Part shown: positions 36,601 to 49,094 of the stretch, piece by piece
How positions within the stretch are numbered: the first letter of the stretch is position 1
Layout of the letters: each line of letters opens with the position of its first letter
DNA from: Paraphaeosphaeria minitans
Lineage: Eukaryota > Ascomycota > Dothideomycetes > Pleosporales > Didymosphaeriaceae
Length of the DNA: 64,000 bases
NCBI GenBank assembly: GCA_015832175.1
Contig: WJXW01000011.1
Span: 1,054,001 to 1,118,000 of the forward strand
Direction: 5' to 3'
Notes under the pieces: model-generated
The model's database searches: none
The model's input: the letters and a program-made list of their open reading frames with translations, nothing else
What the model was told of the DNA's origin: nothing
Position numbers and translations under genes: made by a program

Positions 36601-38142
36601 AATACAAGGTTATACTATTTAGACTTATAAACGCACTAGCAGCTTTTATGGCATTGTTTAATAACGTACTCTATAAATATCTAGACATAGTTATTATCGC
36701 GTATATAGATAATATCCTTGTCTTTTCTAAAAATAAATCTAACTACACTAAGTATGTATAAATAGTATCAGAAGCACTAGATAAAGCATACCTTTGTATT
36801 AAACTTAAGAAATATAAGTTTAACATTAAATAACTTAAATTCCTAGAACACATTATTACTATAAAAAGAATTAAAATAGCACTAAGTAAAATTAAATACA
36901 TTAAGAACTAGCTAATACTAAAAATAGCCAAGAATATCTAAGAATTCTTATAATTCTATAGATTTAACTAATAATTTATCTAAAATTACGTAAAGGTTAC
37001 AATACCTTTAATAAATATTACAAAAAAGGACGTACCCTTTAAATAGACAAATGAGTGTAAAATGTTATTCTAACTCCTTAAAACAGTATATATTATAGAA
37101 CTTATCCTTATTTATTTTAGAAGCGATAAACCACTACACTTTAAAACAGACGCTAGCGATCTTACGCTAGGCGCCTACGCTAAATAAGAACATAATAGTA
37201 AATAGTACCTAATTACTTATTACTTATACAAATTTAGTAACACTAAAACACAATACAACGTATATAATAAAGAACTCTACGCTATTATTAAAGTCTTAAA
37301 GCACTAAAGGATTTACCACTTAGTTACTTAACGCTAAAAATCTATACAGATTATAAGAACCTTCTAAGGTTAACAATAATAAAAGAACTTACGCTATAAT
37401 AATAAAAATAGTTATAGACTACTAAGTAGTATAAGTTTAAAATTATCTATATAGCTAGAAAAAAAAATAGCAGAGTAGACGCTCTTAGCTAATAAAGTAA
37501 TCTAGTAGGAGAAAAGGCAAAAACGTTCTTTGTAATCCTTCGCAAGGCTAAAGATAGATCTCTAGAACTAATAATAGAACTAAATTAACTTTTAGTAATT
37601 AACTAAGAAGTTCTAGAACCTCTATAGACTAAGATTATCTAACAATACTACAATAACCCTATATACAGACACCTAGGTATTACAAGAATAAGAGAACTTA
37701 TCTAAAGGAATTTCACCTTTAAAGGAATTAGGGAAGCTATAATAACTTATATCTATAAATGTGCAGAATACTAGAGAAACAAACATAGTATATATCTTAA
37801 ATATAGAGAAATATAAGCGATTAGAATACTAATAGTACTATAAGAAGACATTACTATAGATTTTGTTATAGGAATTCTAAACTCTAAGGATCTAACAATA
37901 GGAATTAAATATAATAGTATACTAGTAATAGTCTACTAACTAACTAAGTATATTAAGCTTATTCTATATCTTAAAAGAATAACAGTAAAAGAACTTACTT
38001 TTCTTATCCTAGACTAACTAATTAGATATTACAGAATCCTAAAAATAATTATTAGCAATAGAGACAAGCTCTTTATGTTTAATTACTAGACAACGCTTAT
38101 AGCCCTACTTAGAATAAAAAGAAAGCTATTAACACCTTACTA
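33688..38142 (+). pseudogene. Gag-pol remains of Gypsy element B, left part
   Basis: Landmarks on the plus strand: gag zinc knuckle KCFICSKVGHIARN at about 34,570-34,615 with the last Cys changed to Tyr; reverse transcriptase at about 36,370-36,760 with RLCVNY, IDLRDSYY, FKYKVILFRLINALAAF and the active-site box YIDN at 36,702-36,713 (from YIDD by G-to-A at a TpG); RNase H start at about 37,125-37,170 with PLHFKTDASDLTLGAYA; and integrase at about 37,640-38,060 with ITIDFVIGILNSKD. Numerous TAA/TAG stops. The reading is cut at 38,142 by Copia copy 1 and resumes at 45,470. Confidence 0.85.
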
Positions 38143-38147
38143 TCTAT

Positions 38148-38342
38148 TATTGTGGTAAAAAGGGCTCGAACTATCACAGGATATTTAGGAGCAGAGTTAT
38201 AAAGAATACAAAGAGCTGATTATAGGAAAGGATGCTAAAAGGGCAGACTATATACAAAAGAAACGAGCCTCTTAGCAAGAATCCTGTAATCTAAATTAGT
38301 AGATCTAGAAAGAATCACAGAAGTAAGTGTTTTACTTTAACA
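38148..38342 (-). repeat. LTR of Copia copy 1 (3' LTR in element orientation)
   Basis: 195 bp, reads TATTGTGGTAAAAAGG...TTTTACTTTAACA on the plus strand; the TG start of the other three copies has become TA here. Adjacent CACCCCCTAGG is the complement of the polypurine tract. Confidence 0.9.
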
Positions 38343-38992
38343 CACCCCCTAGGTAATTGCTTAAAGCGGATTACCTATCCTAAGAAGTAATCTATAATTG
38401 TCTAAATCCTTCTTAAAAATCTTTAAAAAACCATCTAAAGGCTATTTAAAGATTAAAAAACTATTAAAAATTATTCTTCTAAATCTCTTTATCTTAAGAA
38501 CAGCGATTCTATCACCCCCTACTTATTATAATAGCAAAATAATCACTATTTATCTTTTAAATTACAAATCCTATCGTGAATTATGTCCAGAATCTCTTCT
38601 TCTAGTAGGTTAGGAGCTTATAAGCGTAGCACAAAGGCCTAGAGCGTAAACACTTTTATTCTACTACTCTTTTCACTTACTTCTTATTAACTGTGAAGTA
38701 ATTTCCCCGCTCTTACTAGCTAGTAAGTATAATAGGTAGGCGCGTTTTAATTAGAAAAGAGTAGTAGTAAGAGAAATAAGTAGTAAGAAAAGAGCGCATT
38801 TAGCGCTTAATAATTAAATAGGCAATAGAGTATATAAGTCCTTTACTAGCGCTTAATCTTCTCTCTTTAATCCTTTACTTTTAACGCTTTAACCTCCTAT
38901 CTAATTTAGGCCTACTAGTTTAAGCCTTTAAATTCTACTACCTTATAGTAGGTTGTCTTCTTCTAATTATTACCTTACACCTTTTCTATTAT

Positions 38993-39925
38993 TTAGAGCT
39001 TTACTAACTCTTTTAAATATCTAATAATCTAGCTAAAGCACACGCAGTAAAGGCTATAAAAGCTACTAAATAAAACTCCTAATCCTCCTACTAAAATCCT
39101 TCTACTCTACTAGCTCCTCCTACCTTAGCTCTAGGCCCCTAGTAATTACTTAGTGCTTTTAGATAAGTAAGCTACTTAGGCTGCTTAAAAGGAGCTCTAG
39201 TAGAAAAGAGTAATAAACGCTGCTATAATAACACTTTAAGCTTAGGTAGGCGCTACTATACCTACTTTACCTACTCTTACACTACTATATATAAAGTTAT
39301 CCTATTACTTTAGCTAATTTCGCTAATTATTTCTATAGCTAGCTATATATTTAGACTCTAGCTATAGATTTTATCTACTATTAACTATTAGAAAGTGCTA
39401 ATGTAAGCTTTTATTTTAAGATTTATTCTAGGTTTAGCTAATACTTTTTATAGGAGAGGCTAATTACTAAGCTGCGTAAAAAGGTTAAAGTAGCCTTATA
39501 AGCTCTTTCTTTTACTAGTAGTTAGGAAGAGTAAGCTTAGTACGTAGCTACTATCCTACTCCCTCCCTTTTCGCTAATTCTTAGTAGAGAATAGGGTAAT
39601 TACCCTTTTACCCTACCTATTAAAGAGCAGCGCAGTCGCAGCTAATACCTTAATTAAAATAGCTAAATAAGTAGCCTATTAGCTCTAAAGTAAAGTAGAA
39701 ACTAGGTAAGTGCTTCTTCTCCTACTAATTAAAAGAGAGGAGGCTAGAGTAAGCTATCACCTACTACTAATTAAAGGAGAGGTAGAAGAGGTAGATAAGG
39801 TAAGAAATTACCTACTATAGAGAGGAGGAGAGAAGGAGGATAGAGAGAATCTCCTACTACTAATTATAGAGGAGATTCTCGCACCCCTACAATTAAGTAG
39901 AGGAGGAAAAAGGTCTATATACTTA
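38993..39925 (+). other. Possible antisense Cys-containing reading frame, Copia copy 1
   Basis: Between RNase H and the 3' LTR lies about 1.7 kb that standard Copia elements lack. On the plus strand (antisense to pol) one frame can be followed for about 310 codons. It is interrupted only by TAA and TAG, never TGA, as expected if CAA/CAG/TGG codons were mutated by RIP. It contains SYLGCLKGAL, RCYNN and LGRRYYTYF, a spaced Cys pattern like small fungal zinc-binding motifs. The same frame without indels exists in copy 2. RIP creates TAA/TAG in all frames, so coding origin is a hypothesis. Confidence 0.35.
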
Positions 39926-40069
39926 TAAATAAGCTCTTTAATCTCCTCTTCCTCTAATTCCTATTCTCTCTCTAATCTTTTCTTTCTTTTCTTTTTCTTT
40001 TCTTATTTCCTAGCTCTAAATTAATAATTCTAGGTAGTTAATAGATTATTTCTCTACTTACCTACTCTT

Positions 40070-43000
40070 ATTCTGTGATTATTATACTTATATCTTATAG
40101 ATTTAATAGCCTTTTAAATCTATTAAACTGCTAATAAGTAAGAGCCTTTATAAAGCTATCTACTAGCATTTTGCTAGTTAGAAGATATTCTACTTAAAAT
40201 AATCTTTTTATATACTCTTACTGTAACTACATGTTCTAAATATCTATATAGCGTAGTTAAGTAGTGATTCTTTCGTTCTTTCTAATTACTAAATAAATAG
40301 TTTAAAGATTGTCGTAATAGACCTTTTATAAAGGTTCTAGATCTAGAGTAAGCTTAGTAAAGAATCTCTTAATCGCTATAGCTTCTTTACTTATATATTT
40401 AAGCGCTAGAAGCTCTACTTCTATTATTAAAGTAGTAATTATATTCTATTAAGCTGCTTTCTATAGGATAGCTCCTCTAAACAATAAGATAATATATCTA
40501 TAAGAAGATCGCCGTAATATTAGATTATTAGCAAATAAGGCATCTCTATATATTAGCAGATTAGGTCTATTGTAGCCACTAAAGACTATAGCCTACTATC
40601 TAGTTTAATAGAGGTAAAGAATTATATAATTAATAGCAGCAAAGTGTTCTTTGCTTAGATTTATTAGAAAGTGTAATAGCTTTAACACTACAAAGGCTAT
40701 ATCTAGGCGTAGTATAATCACTATATAGAGAGCTAATCCCACCTCTTCTTAAAAGAGCTTTATTTATTAAGAAGTAGCTTCTCTTGTACTTAGAACAAGA
40801 TCTTCTACTAATAGAGGTGTAGGAGGGAAGCTCCTAGAGTTTAAAAGGTTAAACTTTTTCGTGATCTTATTAATATAGGTATTATAAACTAGAGAAATTA
40901 ATCTTACTTCTCTATCCCTAATTACTTAAACACCTAGAAACCACTCTACTAGTCCTTTTAATTTAATCTTATATTTATTCGCAATCTTCTTCTAAAAATC
41001 TAGGACTTCTTTCTCTTTACTCTTATAATAGAGAAGAAGAATATTGTTAACATAAAATAGAATAATAATACTTTAATTACTATTAAAGAAAAGGCATAGC
41101 TTTTCTAGCAAAGCTAAAAGTCTATAAAATCATAGTAATCCTGCAAATTCCTTATACTAAAGAAGTAGTGAATCTCTTAAGCTATATAAAGCTTAATTTA
41201 ATCTTACACACTTTCCTAGCTTTTTAAAACTATTAGGTAATTTACAAGTTACTAGATTAGTAGCTATAATAAAAGTATTTAGAAACGCTCCTACTATATT
41301 AAATTATAAAATTTCTAGATTGAATTCTGCTGCTAGAGCTACAGCTAATTAAAAAGATCTTACTACTAGAGTAGTAGTATAAGTAGAGTAAAGAGTATTC
41401 TTTTTCTAAAGATCTCCTATTATAACAATTTAAGCTTTACACTTTTTAAAGTATCTATTTTAATTAAACTTATAAGTAAAAACCCACTTTAAAGAGAGTA
41501 GTCGCTCTAACACCTTTAATTATTTAATCTCTATCTAGGTACCTTTATCTTATAAAGTTAAGATCTCCTTATAAGCAGTAAGGAGGAATAGCTTCCTATA
41601 TAGATAATTATAAGGGTGTTTCTATAAGGTTAGCTCTAGTGTAAGCTCGTCTCTATAAGTCCAAGCTGTATAAAACACTCTAGGCGCCTTTCTAAGCATA
41701 GAAGCGAATACTATTACATTTAGTGTAATATATTCTTCTTACTTAGACTAGGCCTCTATTACTCCTAGTATAAATATGTGCTCTAATATTATATTAAGAT
41801 TACTTTAAAAATAATTAGTAATTAGTGTATAAGCACCTAGCTTCTACCTACCCTCTAGCTAATTATCCTAATTATTTTACTTCCTTAATCTTTATAATAG
41901 TAGATAGCAATTTATTAGTTAGTTAATTTCTAGTGCTTTACTATAATTTCGCCTACTTATTCTACTTACCTCTAAATAGATCTACCTTCGCCTTTAGCGC
42001 GCTAGTAGGTTATCTACTTTGTCTAGCGTAATTAAGTTATCTACGCTAGGTTAATTAGTAACCTAATTAGTTTCTACTAATAAATAGAGTATTAAATCCC
42101 TAGATTCTAGCAGGCCAGCTCTCCTAGTAGTGTTCTAGTAGCTACTAGATATCTCTTAATTACTTAACAGATTACCCCTAAGATTACCTAGCTCTAGTGT
42201 CTAATTAGGGGTTATAAGTCCTATGCTTCCTTTCCTACTTAAGCGAATTCTTAGCTACTAGCTAGCTAAGCCTATAGCTCGCTTAGTAGTAGGTACTTTA
42301 GGTTCCTAATTACTTAGCTAGCCTACTTCGCTTTTAATTACCTAAGGGTTACCTATAGGTCTAGTAGCAGTTCTTATATACTTATTTATTTTAGGAAGAA
42401 TATTAAGCGCGTTTTTATACACTTCTCCTAAATTATTTAGCTCTCCTTTTTAGAGGCTTTCTACTATTTTTAATACTTCTATTTTTAGAATAAATTATTC
42501 CTCTAATTCTTTATAAAATAAGGACTTATTAAACTTTACATTTTATATAGTAATTACCTAATTAAGCTAGAGAATCTATATTTAGTAGATATTAGAAGCT
42601 TTATAGCCTACTAGGTATCTAATATAGCCCCTAGAATTCACTTTAAATCCTTTTCTATCTTACCTAGCTACACGCTCCTAATCTAAAAGGTAAGCTTAGC
42701 AGCTATAGGCGTAGACAGCACTCTAGTTTAGACAAAGATTAGCTATCCTATATTATGTTTTTACTAGTTTAAAATAATAAAAATATTGTCTAAACTAAGC
42801 ATCTAACGTTTTATTAGGTAATTAATAGCCTAATACTAGGCTAGAAATTATTCCTTAGAGCCAGTATACCACTTATATAATCTTAGGCCAAAGATTTAAT
42901 AGCAGATTTACGCTTATTCGCATTTTAATTACTTTTATTATAAGCTCCTAGCCTACTCTTTCTACAGCGCTATTAGGCTTATACATATAGGGTAGTAGTC

Positions 43001-45247
43001 TGCTAATCATTATCCCTTCCTAATTAGCCCAAAATTCGTACTAGGATTTCTCTCTCTATAGAAGTGTTGCTATATTATTATCCTAGTAGATTTTCGTAAT
43101 TTAAAGCTCGTATTTTATATTAATAAGAGCTAAGAAATCTTACTATACTTTTATTATCTTAGAAAGCGTCTTTATTCTAAGATTAAAAACATAAGGTTTC
43201 TTACTAAAATTTTCTTTAATTAGCAAAACCTAGTTTTCTCTATTTTAAGCAGTAGGCATATTAAATAGATCCTAGGATAATAAGTAAAATAGCCTAAGTA
43301 ATTATTCTCTAGGTCTCTTAGAAATTACCTAGGTTACGTGTATAGTAGCATAGTGCTTATAATCCTTTCTTAACATTCTAGTAATCTTTACACCTTAGGC
43401 TGCAGTTACTAGAGCTTATAAGGCTCTACTTCCTATATGCCCTACTTAAAGGTGCTAGAGGTCCTTAGAATCTATTCTCTTAAAATTAACCTAGGATAAT
43501 CCTTTAGTAGTTACACTTATAACAGTTAGACAAGAGCAGATTAGCTTATATTATAGGAAAGTAAAGTTATACTTATATCTTAGGTCTACTAAGATAACGC
43601 TTTATTCTAGGCTTCTAATCCTAAAAGTGTAATCTAAACTAAAGTACTAAATTTTTACTTTCTTTAAAAGAGCTTCTAATACAATATTTATATAAAAGCC
43701 TTCTACTACTCTTACTCCTTAAAGTAGTAGATCTTCTATAAATCTCCTATTTTTCCTATACAAAGTGTTCTTAATTAGTCTATTACTAATTTCTAAAATT
43801 AGGAGGCTTTGTGTACCTACCTCTACACTCTTGTTTAATAATTAAAACGTCCTAGGAACAAGTCTTTTGCAATTATTAACTAGGTAAACTGCTATAGCAC
43901 TGTCTAGTATTATATATTCTAATAGAGAATAAGCGTTAGAATGTAGAGTAGAGTAGACACCTAATACTCTATTATCTGTAGGCAGATTAAATAGGTTTAG
44001 TAGAGCAGCAGCAATACTACTAAGATACTTAATAGTCTTAGTAGAGGATTATTTCTTATTCTATTCTGCCTTTGTGATCGTATTACAAAGGTTTAACCAC
44101 TTAGGCTACTTAAGTTAATTAAGAATCTCTAATTTTTCTTTATTAGTAAGATTAAATAACAATATTCTATCCTAGAGTGATCTAGCTATTATAGTTTAAA
44201 GTCTTTAGCACTCTATTAGTTTCCACCTATAAGTATAGGGCTTACAGGGACAGTTTAGTTGTTTCTTTGTCTAATTAGATAAACTAGAACTATTAGAGTT
44301 AGTAGACTATTTTAATAATCTATTAAAAGTAGTAAATACCCCACTTATTTATTAGAACTAGATTAGATCAAATACTCCTAAATAAGCGCCAAAAATACCT
44401 TCCCTAGATTGTCTAGCGTGATCTAATTCTGTCCTAGCGTCTTATCCTAGATTAGCTATTAGTTTATTAATTAGGCCTAATTTAGTGCTATACGCGCGGC
44501 GATTATATCTAGGAAATCTTAGGTAGTAAGTAGTCCACTAATTTTACTAATTAAGTAGGTCTTCGCTTTTTAATAGAGGAGCTACTACTCTTTAAACTAG
44601 GTCTTAGGACTTTATTTTACCTACTTAGCCTTCTTAAGATAAGCGTAGTATAAAGCTTAAACATTATTCTATGTAGCTTCTTTATTTAGTGCGAGATCTT
44701 CCTTTAAAAGTTAAATTAAGAACTAAAGCGTAGTATAGCGTGTATTAACTAGAGTAATTATGGCAGGAGTAAGTAGATTAGGCGATACTATAGCATTTAC
44801 CTAAGTCTAGAAATTCTGTATCTTAGTATAGTCTGCTTACTAGTCTAGAACTACTACTCTATATTCTGCTATTTATAAAGGAAAGCTCTTTTTATCTATT
44901 TTATACTTAGTAAGCTCTATTTTGTATAATTAAATACTTGCTACAGAGGCTATATCTATAATTAGTAATAGTTTCTATAGGAGCAAAGGTTGTTGTAGCT
45001 TTACGTAATTAATTGCTAGAGCGTTAATCGCCTCTAAGTTAATTTAGTTCTAGATTCCTTTTAAGTTTACTTAGAATTAAAGCTAGACAAACTAGTAGGG
45101 CTAGCTAGCGCGATTAATAAGCTATACTTCTACTATTTCACTAATTTTCGTAATTAGAAATAGGGGGTTGTATTGTAGAGAGGTTCTAAATAGAGTGTTG
45201 TATAATAATTTAAGCGTTACTAAGTAGATAGGGAGAATTATCCTATG
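40070..45247 (-). pseudogene. Gag-pol remains of Copia copy 1
   Basis: Minus strand. Integrase core near 43,060-42,840 with WANQEGIMISRLLPY and NSAVERVGQELI; reverse transcriptase with FYVNNILLLYYKSKEKE around 41,065-41,010; then LVEWFLGV and RNase H ending in ISIIITE near 40,070. Catalytic Asp residues of the RT box are both Asn. Stops are frequent and nearly all TAA/TAG. Confidence 0.82.
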
Positions 45248-45269
45248 TTCTAAGCGCTAGGCTTATAAC
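45248..45269 (-). promoter_or_regulatory. Primer-binding site of Copia copy 1, half-tRNA (initiator Met) type
   Basis: Directly after the LTR on the minus strand is GTTATAAGCCTAGCGC; copy 2 has the less mutated GTTATGAGCCCAGCGC. This is complementary to the anticodon-arm region of initiator tRNA-Met (loop CUCAUAA) rather than to a tRNA 3' end, as known for Drosophila copia. Confidence 0.65.
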
Positions 45270-45464
45270 TGTTGTGGTAAAAAGGGCTTAAACTATTATA
45301 GGATATTTAGGAGCAGAGTTGTAAAGAATATAAAGAGCTAATTATAGGAAAGGATACCAAAAGGGCAGACTATATACAAAAGAAACGAGCCTCTTAACAA
45401 GAATCCTGTGATCTAAATTAGTGGATCTAGAAAGAATCACGGAAGTGAGTGTTTTACTTTAACA
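45270..45464 (-). repeat. LTR of Copia copy 1 (5' LTR in element orientation)
   Basis: 195 bp, TGTTGTGGTAAAAAGG...TTTTACTTTAACA, flanked on the right by the TCTAT target duplication. Confidence 0.9.
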
Positions 45465-45469
45465 TCTAT

Positions 45470-46844
45470 AAATAGATAGATAGATAGAACGTACAAACTA
45501 AACTATAGAAATGTACCTACGCATTTACTACAACAGTTAGAAGAATAACTAGGTTTTATTACTACCTATAGCATAGTTAGGCTATAATAACAAAGTATTA
45601 GTAGTATTAGGACATACACTATTCTATGTAAACTATAGAAGACACCTATATCTCTTTAATTAATAATTTCCTACAACAATTAAAGTAAAAGAAGCTATAG
45701 ATATAGTAGAAAATATAAAGAAAATATACTAACAACTCTAAGAGAACCTTAAAAAAGCTTAGTAGTAATTAATTTTATACTAAAACTAAAAACAAAAAAT
45801 AGCACCTTAGCTAAAGAAGGTGGATAAAGTATATCTACTTATAAAGAACTTTTAAACTTAGAAGAAAAAACATAAAAAACTAAATTATAGTAAAGTTAGA
45901 CAATTTTATATTTCTAAATAAATATTACTAGTAAACTATAAATTAGAACTACTAGCTAACGCGAAAATACACCTAGTATTCTATATATCCTTATTAGAAC
46001 TAGTAGACCCAGAAACGCCAATTAAAACCACTTTCTATTACTAAGCTTAGGAAGAAACTGAATTTAAAGTAGAATAAATCCTATAAGTACGTAACGCGTA
46101 CATAGACACTAAAGAATACCTTATTAAGTAGAAAGGGTATTTATCTAGTAAAAATATATAGGAACCTAAAGACAACCTCTCTAACTATTAATAATAGATA
46201 AACGACTTCTATAATTAAATGCTAGAAATTATAAAAAGACAACTAGAACACACTTAGGAATTACTACTAATATAAAGGCTAGCCTATAAAATAGACTAGT
46301 TAATTACTTTAGCGCCTAACAGCGGGTTAGGATTTATTAATATAGTAGCCTATACTAACTTTTTCTACGCCTTAAGCGCTTCTAACTTATCTATAGTACT
46401 TATGCTATAATTAAATAATTCTTATTTTTTCTAACGTAATTTCTTTTACTAATTACGTAAGCGCGCTATCTTCTCTTACGCCTAATAGGCGTAAAGGAGA
46501 GCTACTATAGCTAGCTCTTTTTTAATATAGAGCTTTGCCTCTTCTTTAACCTTTAACTTTTCTAACCTCTTTATTTTAGTATTTATTTTTAAATAATCTA
46601 GTAAAGGAATTTCTTTAGGCTTACACTTCTAGTTTCTCTATCTAATATAGTTAGTACACTAAGAGTGTAAAAAAGAAAAATAATAAATATATTTCTTTTT
46701 AGCGCAGTATAAATAAGTAACTATTATAAAAATATAGTCTTTTTTAAGATAATTAGCTTAACTATAGCAATATTAAATAGAATAAGACAATAACTTTATA
46801 GGTAGTTAACTTATAAAGACATTAAGCTTAAAGGGGGAAAATAA
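45470..46844 (+). pseudogene. Integrase C-terminus and chromodomain of Gypsy element B
   Basis: The Gypsy B reading resumes after Copia copy 1. Landmarks: AIKVKEAIDIVENIKKIY, then KKVDKVYLLIKN, then HLVFYISLLELVDP and a chromodomain at about 46,060-46,185 with EYLIKWKGY, a stop in place of the conserved Trp before EPKDNLSNY. A downstream Lys/Glu-rich stretch continues to the polypurine tract at 46,830-46,844. The chromodomain places the element among chromodomain-bearing Ty3/Gypsy elements, which target heterochromatin. Confidence 0.82.
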
Positions 46845-47172
46845 TATTAAGATCTAGCTATGTGTAAGTAGTAGGGTACAAGCTTATTATACTTCTAGAC
46901 TACTAGTCTACTAGAGTTAGCTAACTAAGTAGTTAGGTAATAGGTTATAGGTCCTAAGGGTCCTAAAGACTGCACAGGCCTCGCCTATACAGGAACTCTA
47001 GAACATATAGGACTTACCCGCACAGGGCTCTAGGACATATAAAACTCTAGGACATATAGGACTCTAGGACATATAGGATTCTAGGACGTGTAGGATTACT
47101 TAGTATATAGAAACGCGAGAATAAGCTTTTTATACTTATATTTAATCTATTTATTAATTTATTATTTAGATT
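46845..47172 (+). repeat. 3' LTR of Gypsy element B, left piece
   Basis: 328 bp, starts TATTAAGATC (TG of the terminal dinucleotide mutated to TA). Interrupted at 47,172 by Copia copy 2; the remaining 135 bp lie at 54,496-54,630. Together they equal 463 bp, the exact length of the 5' LTR. Confidence 0.9.
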
Positions 47173-47367
47173 TGTTGTGGTAAAAAGGGCTCGAACTATC
47201 ATAGGATATTCAAGAGCAGAGTTGTAAAGAATACAAAGAGCTAATTGTAGGAAAGGATGCTAAAAGGGCAGACTATATACAAAAGAAACAAGCTTCTTAG
47301 CAAGAATCCTGTGATCTGAATTAGTAGATCTAGAAAGAATCACAGAAGTAAGTGTTTTACTTTAACA
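47173..47367 (-). repeat. LTR of Copia copy 2 (3' LTR in element orientation)
   Basis: 195 bp, TGTTGTGGTAAAAAGG...TTTTACTTTAACA; followed by the polypurine-tract complement CACCCCCTAGG. Confidence 0.9.
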
Positions 47368-48017
47368 CACCCCCTAGGTAATCGCTTAAAGCGGATTACT
47401 TATCTTAAAAAGTAATCTATAATTGTCTAAATCCTTCCTAAAGATCTTTAAAAAACTATCTAAAGGCTATTTAAAGATTAAAAAACTATTAAGAATTATT
47501 CTTCTAAATCTCCTTATCTTAAGAATAGTAATTCTATTACCCCCTACTTATTATAATAGCAAAACAATTACTATTTATCTTTTAAATTACAAATCCTATT
47601 ATAAATCGTGTCTAGAATCTCTTCTTCTAGTAGGTTAGGAGCTTATAAGCGTGGCACAAAGGCCTAGAGCGTAAACGCTTTTATTCTACTACTCTTTTCG
47701 CTTACTTCCTATTAACTATAAGGTAATTTCCCCGCTCTTACTAGCTAGTAAGTATAATAGGTAGGCGCGTTTTAATTAGGAAAAAGTAGTAGTAAGAGAA
47801 ATAAGTAGTAAGAAAGGAGCGTATTCAGCGCTTAATAATTAGATAGGCAGTAGAGTATATAAGCCCTTTACTAGCGCTTAATCTTCTTTCTTTAATCCTT
47901 TACTTTTAACACTTTAACCTCCTATCTAATTTAAGCCTACTAGTTTAAGCCTTTAAATCCTACTATTTTATAGTAGGTTCTTTTCTTCTAATTATTACCT
48001 TACACTCTTTCTATTAT

Positions 48018-48950
48018 TTAGAGCTTTGCTAACTCTTTTAGATATCTAATAACCTAGCTAAAGCACGCGCAGCAAAGGCTATAAAAGCTACTAAATAAAG
48101 CTCCTAATCCTCCCGCCAAGATCCTTCTACTCTACTAGCTCCTTCTGCCCTAGCTCTAGGCCCTTAGCAATTACTTAGTGCTCTTAGATAAGTAAGTTAC
48201 TTAGGCTGCTTAAAGAGAACTCTAGCAGGAAAGAGTAATAGACACTGCTATAATAACGCTTTAAGCTTAGGTAGGCGCTGCTATACCTACTTTACCTACT
48301 CTTACACTACTATATATAGGGTTGTTCTATTACTTTAGCTAATTTTGCTAATTATTCCTATAGCTAGCTATATATTTAGACTCTAGCTATAGATTTTATC
48401 TACTATTAACTATTAGAGGGTACTAATATAAGCTTTTATTCTAAGATTCTTTCTAGGTTTAGCTAATACTTTTTATAGAAGAGGCTAATTACTAAGCTGC
48501 GTAAAAGGGTTAAAGTGGCTTTATAAGCTCTTCTTTTTACTAGTAGTTAGAAGGAGTAAGCTTAGTACGTAGCTACTATTCTACTCTTTTCCTCCTAGCT
48601 AATCCTTAGTAGAGGATAAGGTAATTACCTTCCTGCCTTACCTATTAAGGAGCAGCGCAGTCGCAGCTAATACCTTAATTAAAATAGCTAGATAAGTAGC
48701 TTATTAGCTCTAAAGTAGAGTAGAGGCTAGGTAAGTGCTTCTCCTCCTACTAATTAAAGGAGGGGAGGCTAGGGTAAGCTATTACCTACTGCTAATTAAA
48801 GGAGAGGTAGAGGAGGTGAATAGGGTAAGGAATTACCTACTATAGAGAGGAGGAGAGGAGGAGGATAGGGAGAATCTCCTACTACTAATTATAGGGGAGA
48901 TTCTTACACCCTTATAATTAAGTAGAGGAGGAAAAGGGTCTATATACTTA
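48018..48950 (+). other. Possible antisense Cys-containing reading frame, Copia copy 2
   Basis: Counterpart of the frame in copy 1 and less mutated. Readable pieces include AKARAAKAIKATK, DPSTLLAPSALALGP, YLGCLKRTLAGKSNRHCYNN and LGRRCYTYF, followed by Leu/Ile-rich and Arg/Glu-rich parts. About 20 interruptions, all TAA or TAG. No frame-breaking indel separates the two copies across this stretch. It could also be a non-coding 3' spacer. Confidence 0.37.
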
Positions 48951-49094
48951 TAAATAAGCTCTTTAATCTCTTTTTCCTCTAATTCTTATTCTCCCTCTAA
49001 TTTTTTCTTTCTTTTTTTTTTCTTTTCTTATTTCCTAGCTCTAAATTAATAATTCTAGGTAGTTAATAGATTATTTCTCTACTTACCTACTCTT

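Larger units (their letters stand above)
38148..45464 (-). mobile_element. Copia element, copy 1 (minus orientation), complete with LTRs
   Basis: 7,317 bp with 195-bp LTRs at both ends and a perfect 5-bp target duplication TCTAT (38,143-38,147 and 45,465-45,469). Read on the minus strand: primer-binding site next to the right LTR, integrase (about 43,060-42,840), reverse transcriptase with YVNN at 41,054-41,043 (from YVDD), RNase H ending near 40,070, a long extra region, then a polypurine tract CCTAGGGGGTG beside the left LTR. Integrase before RT identifies the Copia (Ty1) order. It sits inside the integrase region of Gypsy B and so is younger. Heavily RIP-mutated. Confidence 0.9.

Noticed and set aside
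38398..38613. 71-codon plus-strand frame rich in Lys/Leu, also present at 47,423-47,638
   Set aside because: It lies inside both Copia copies beside the polypurine tract, begins with a non-ATG codon, and is shared because the elements are copies. No family recognised; treated as chance in AT-rich repeat DNA.
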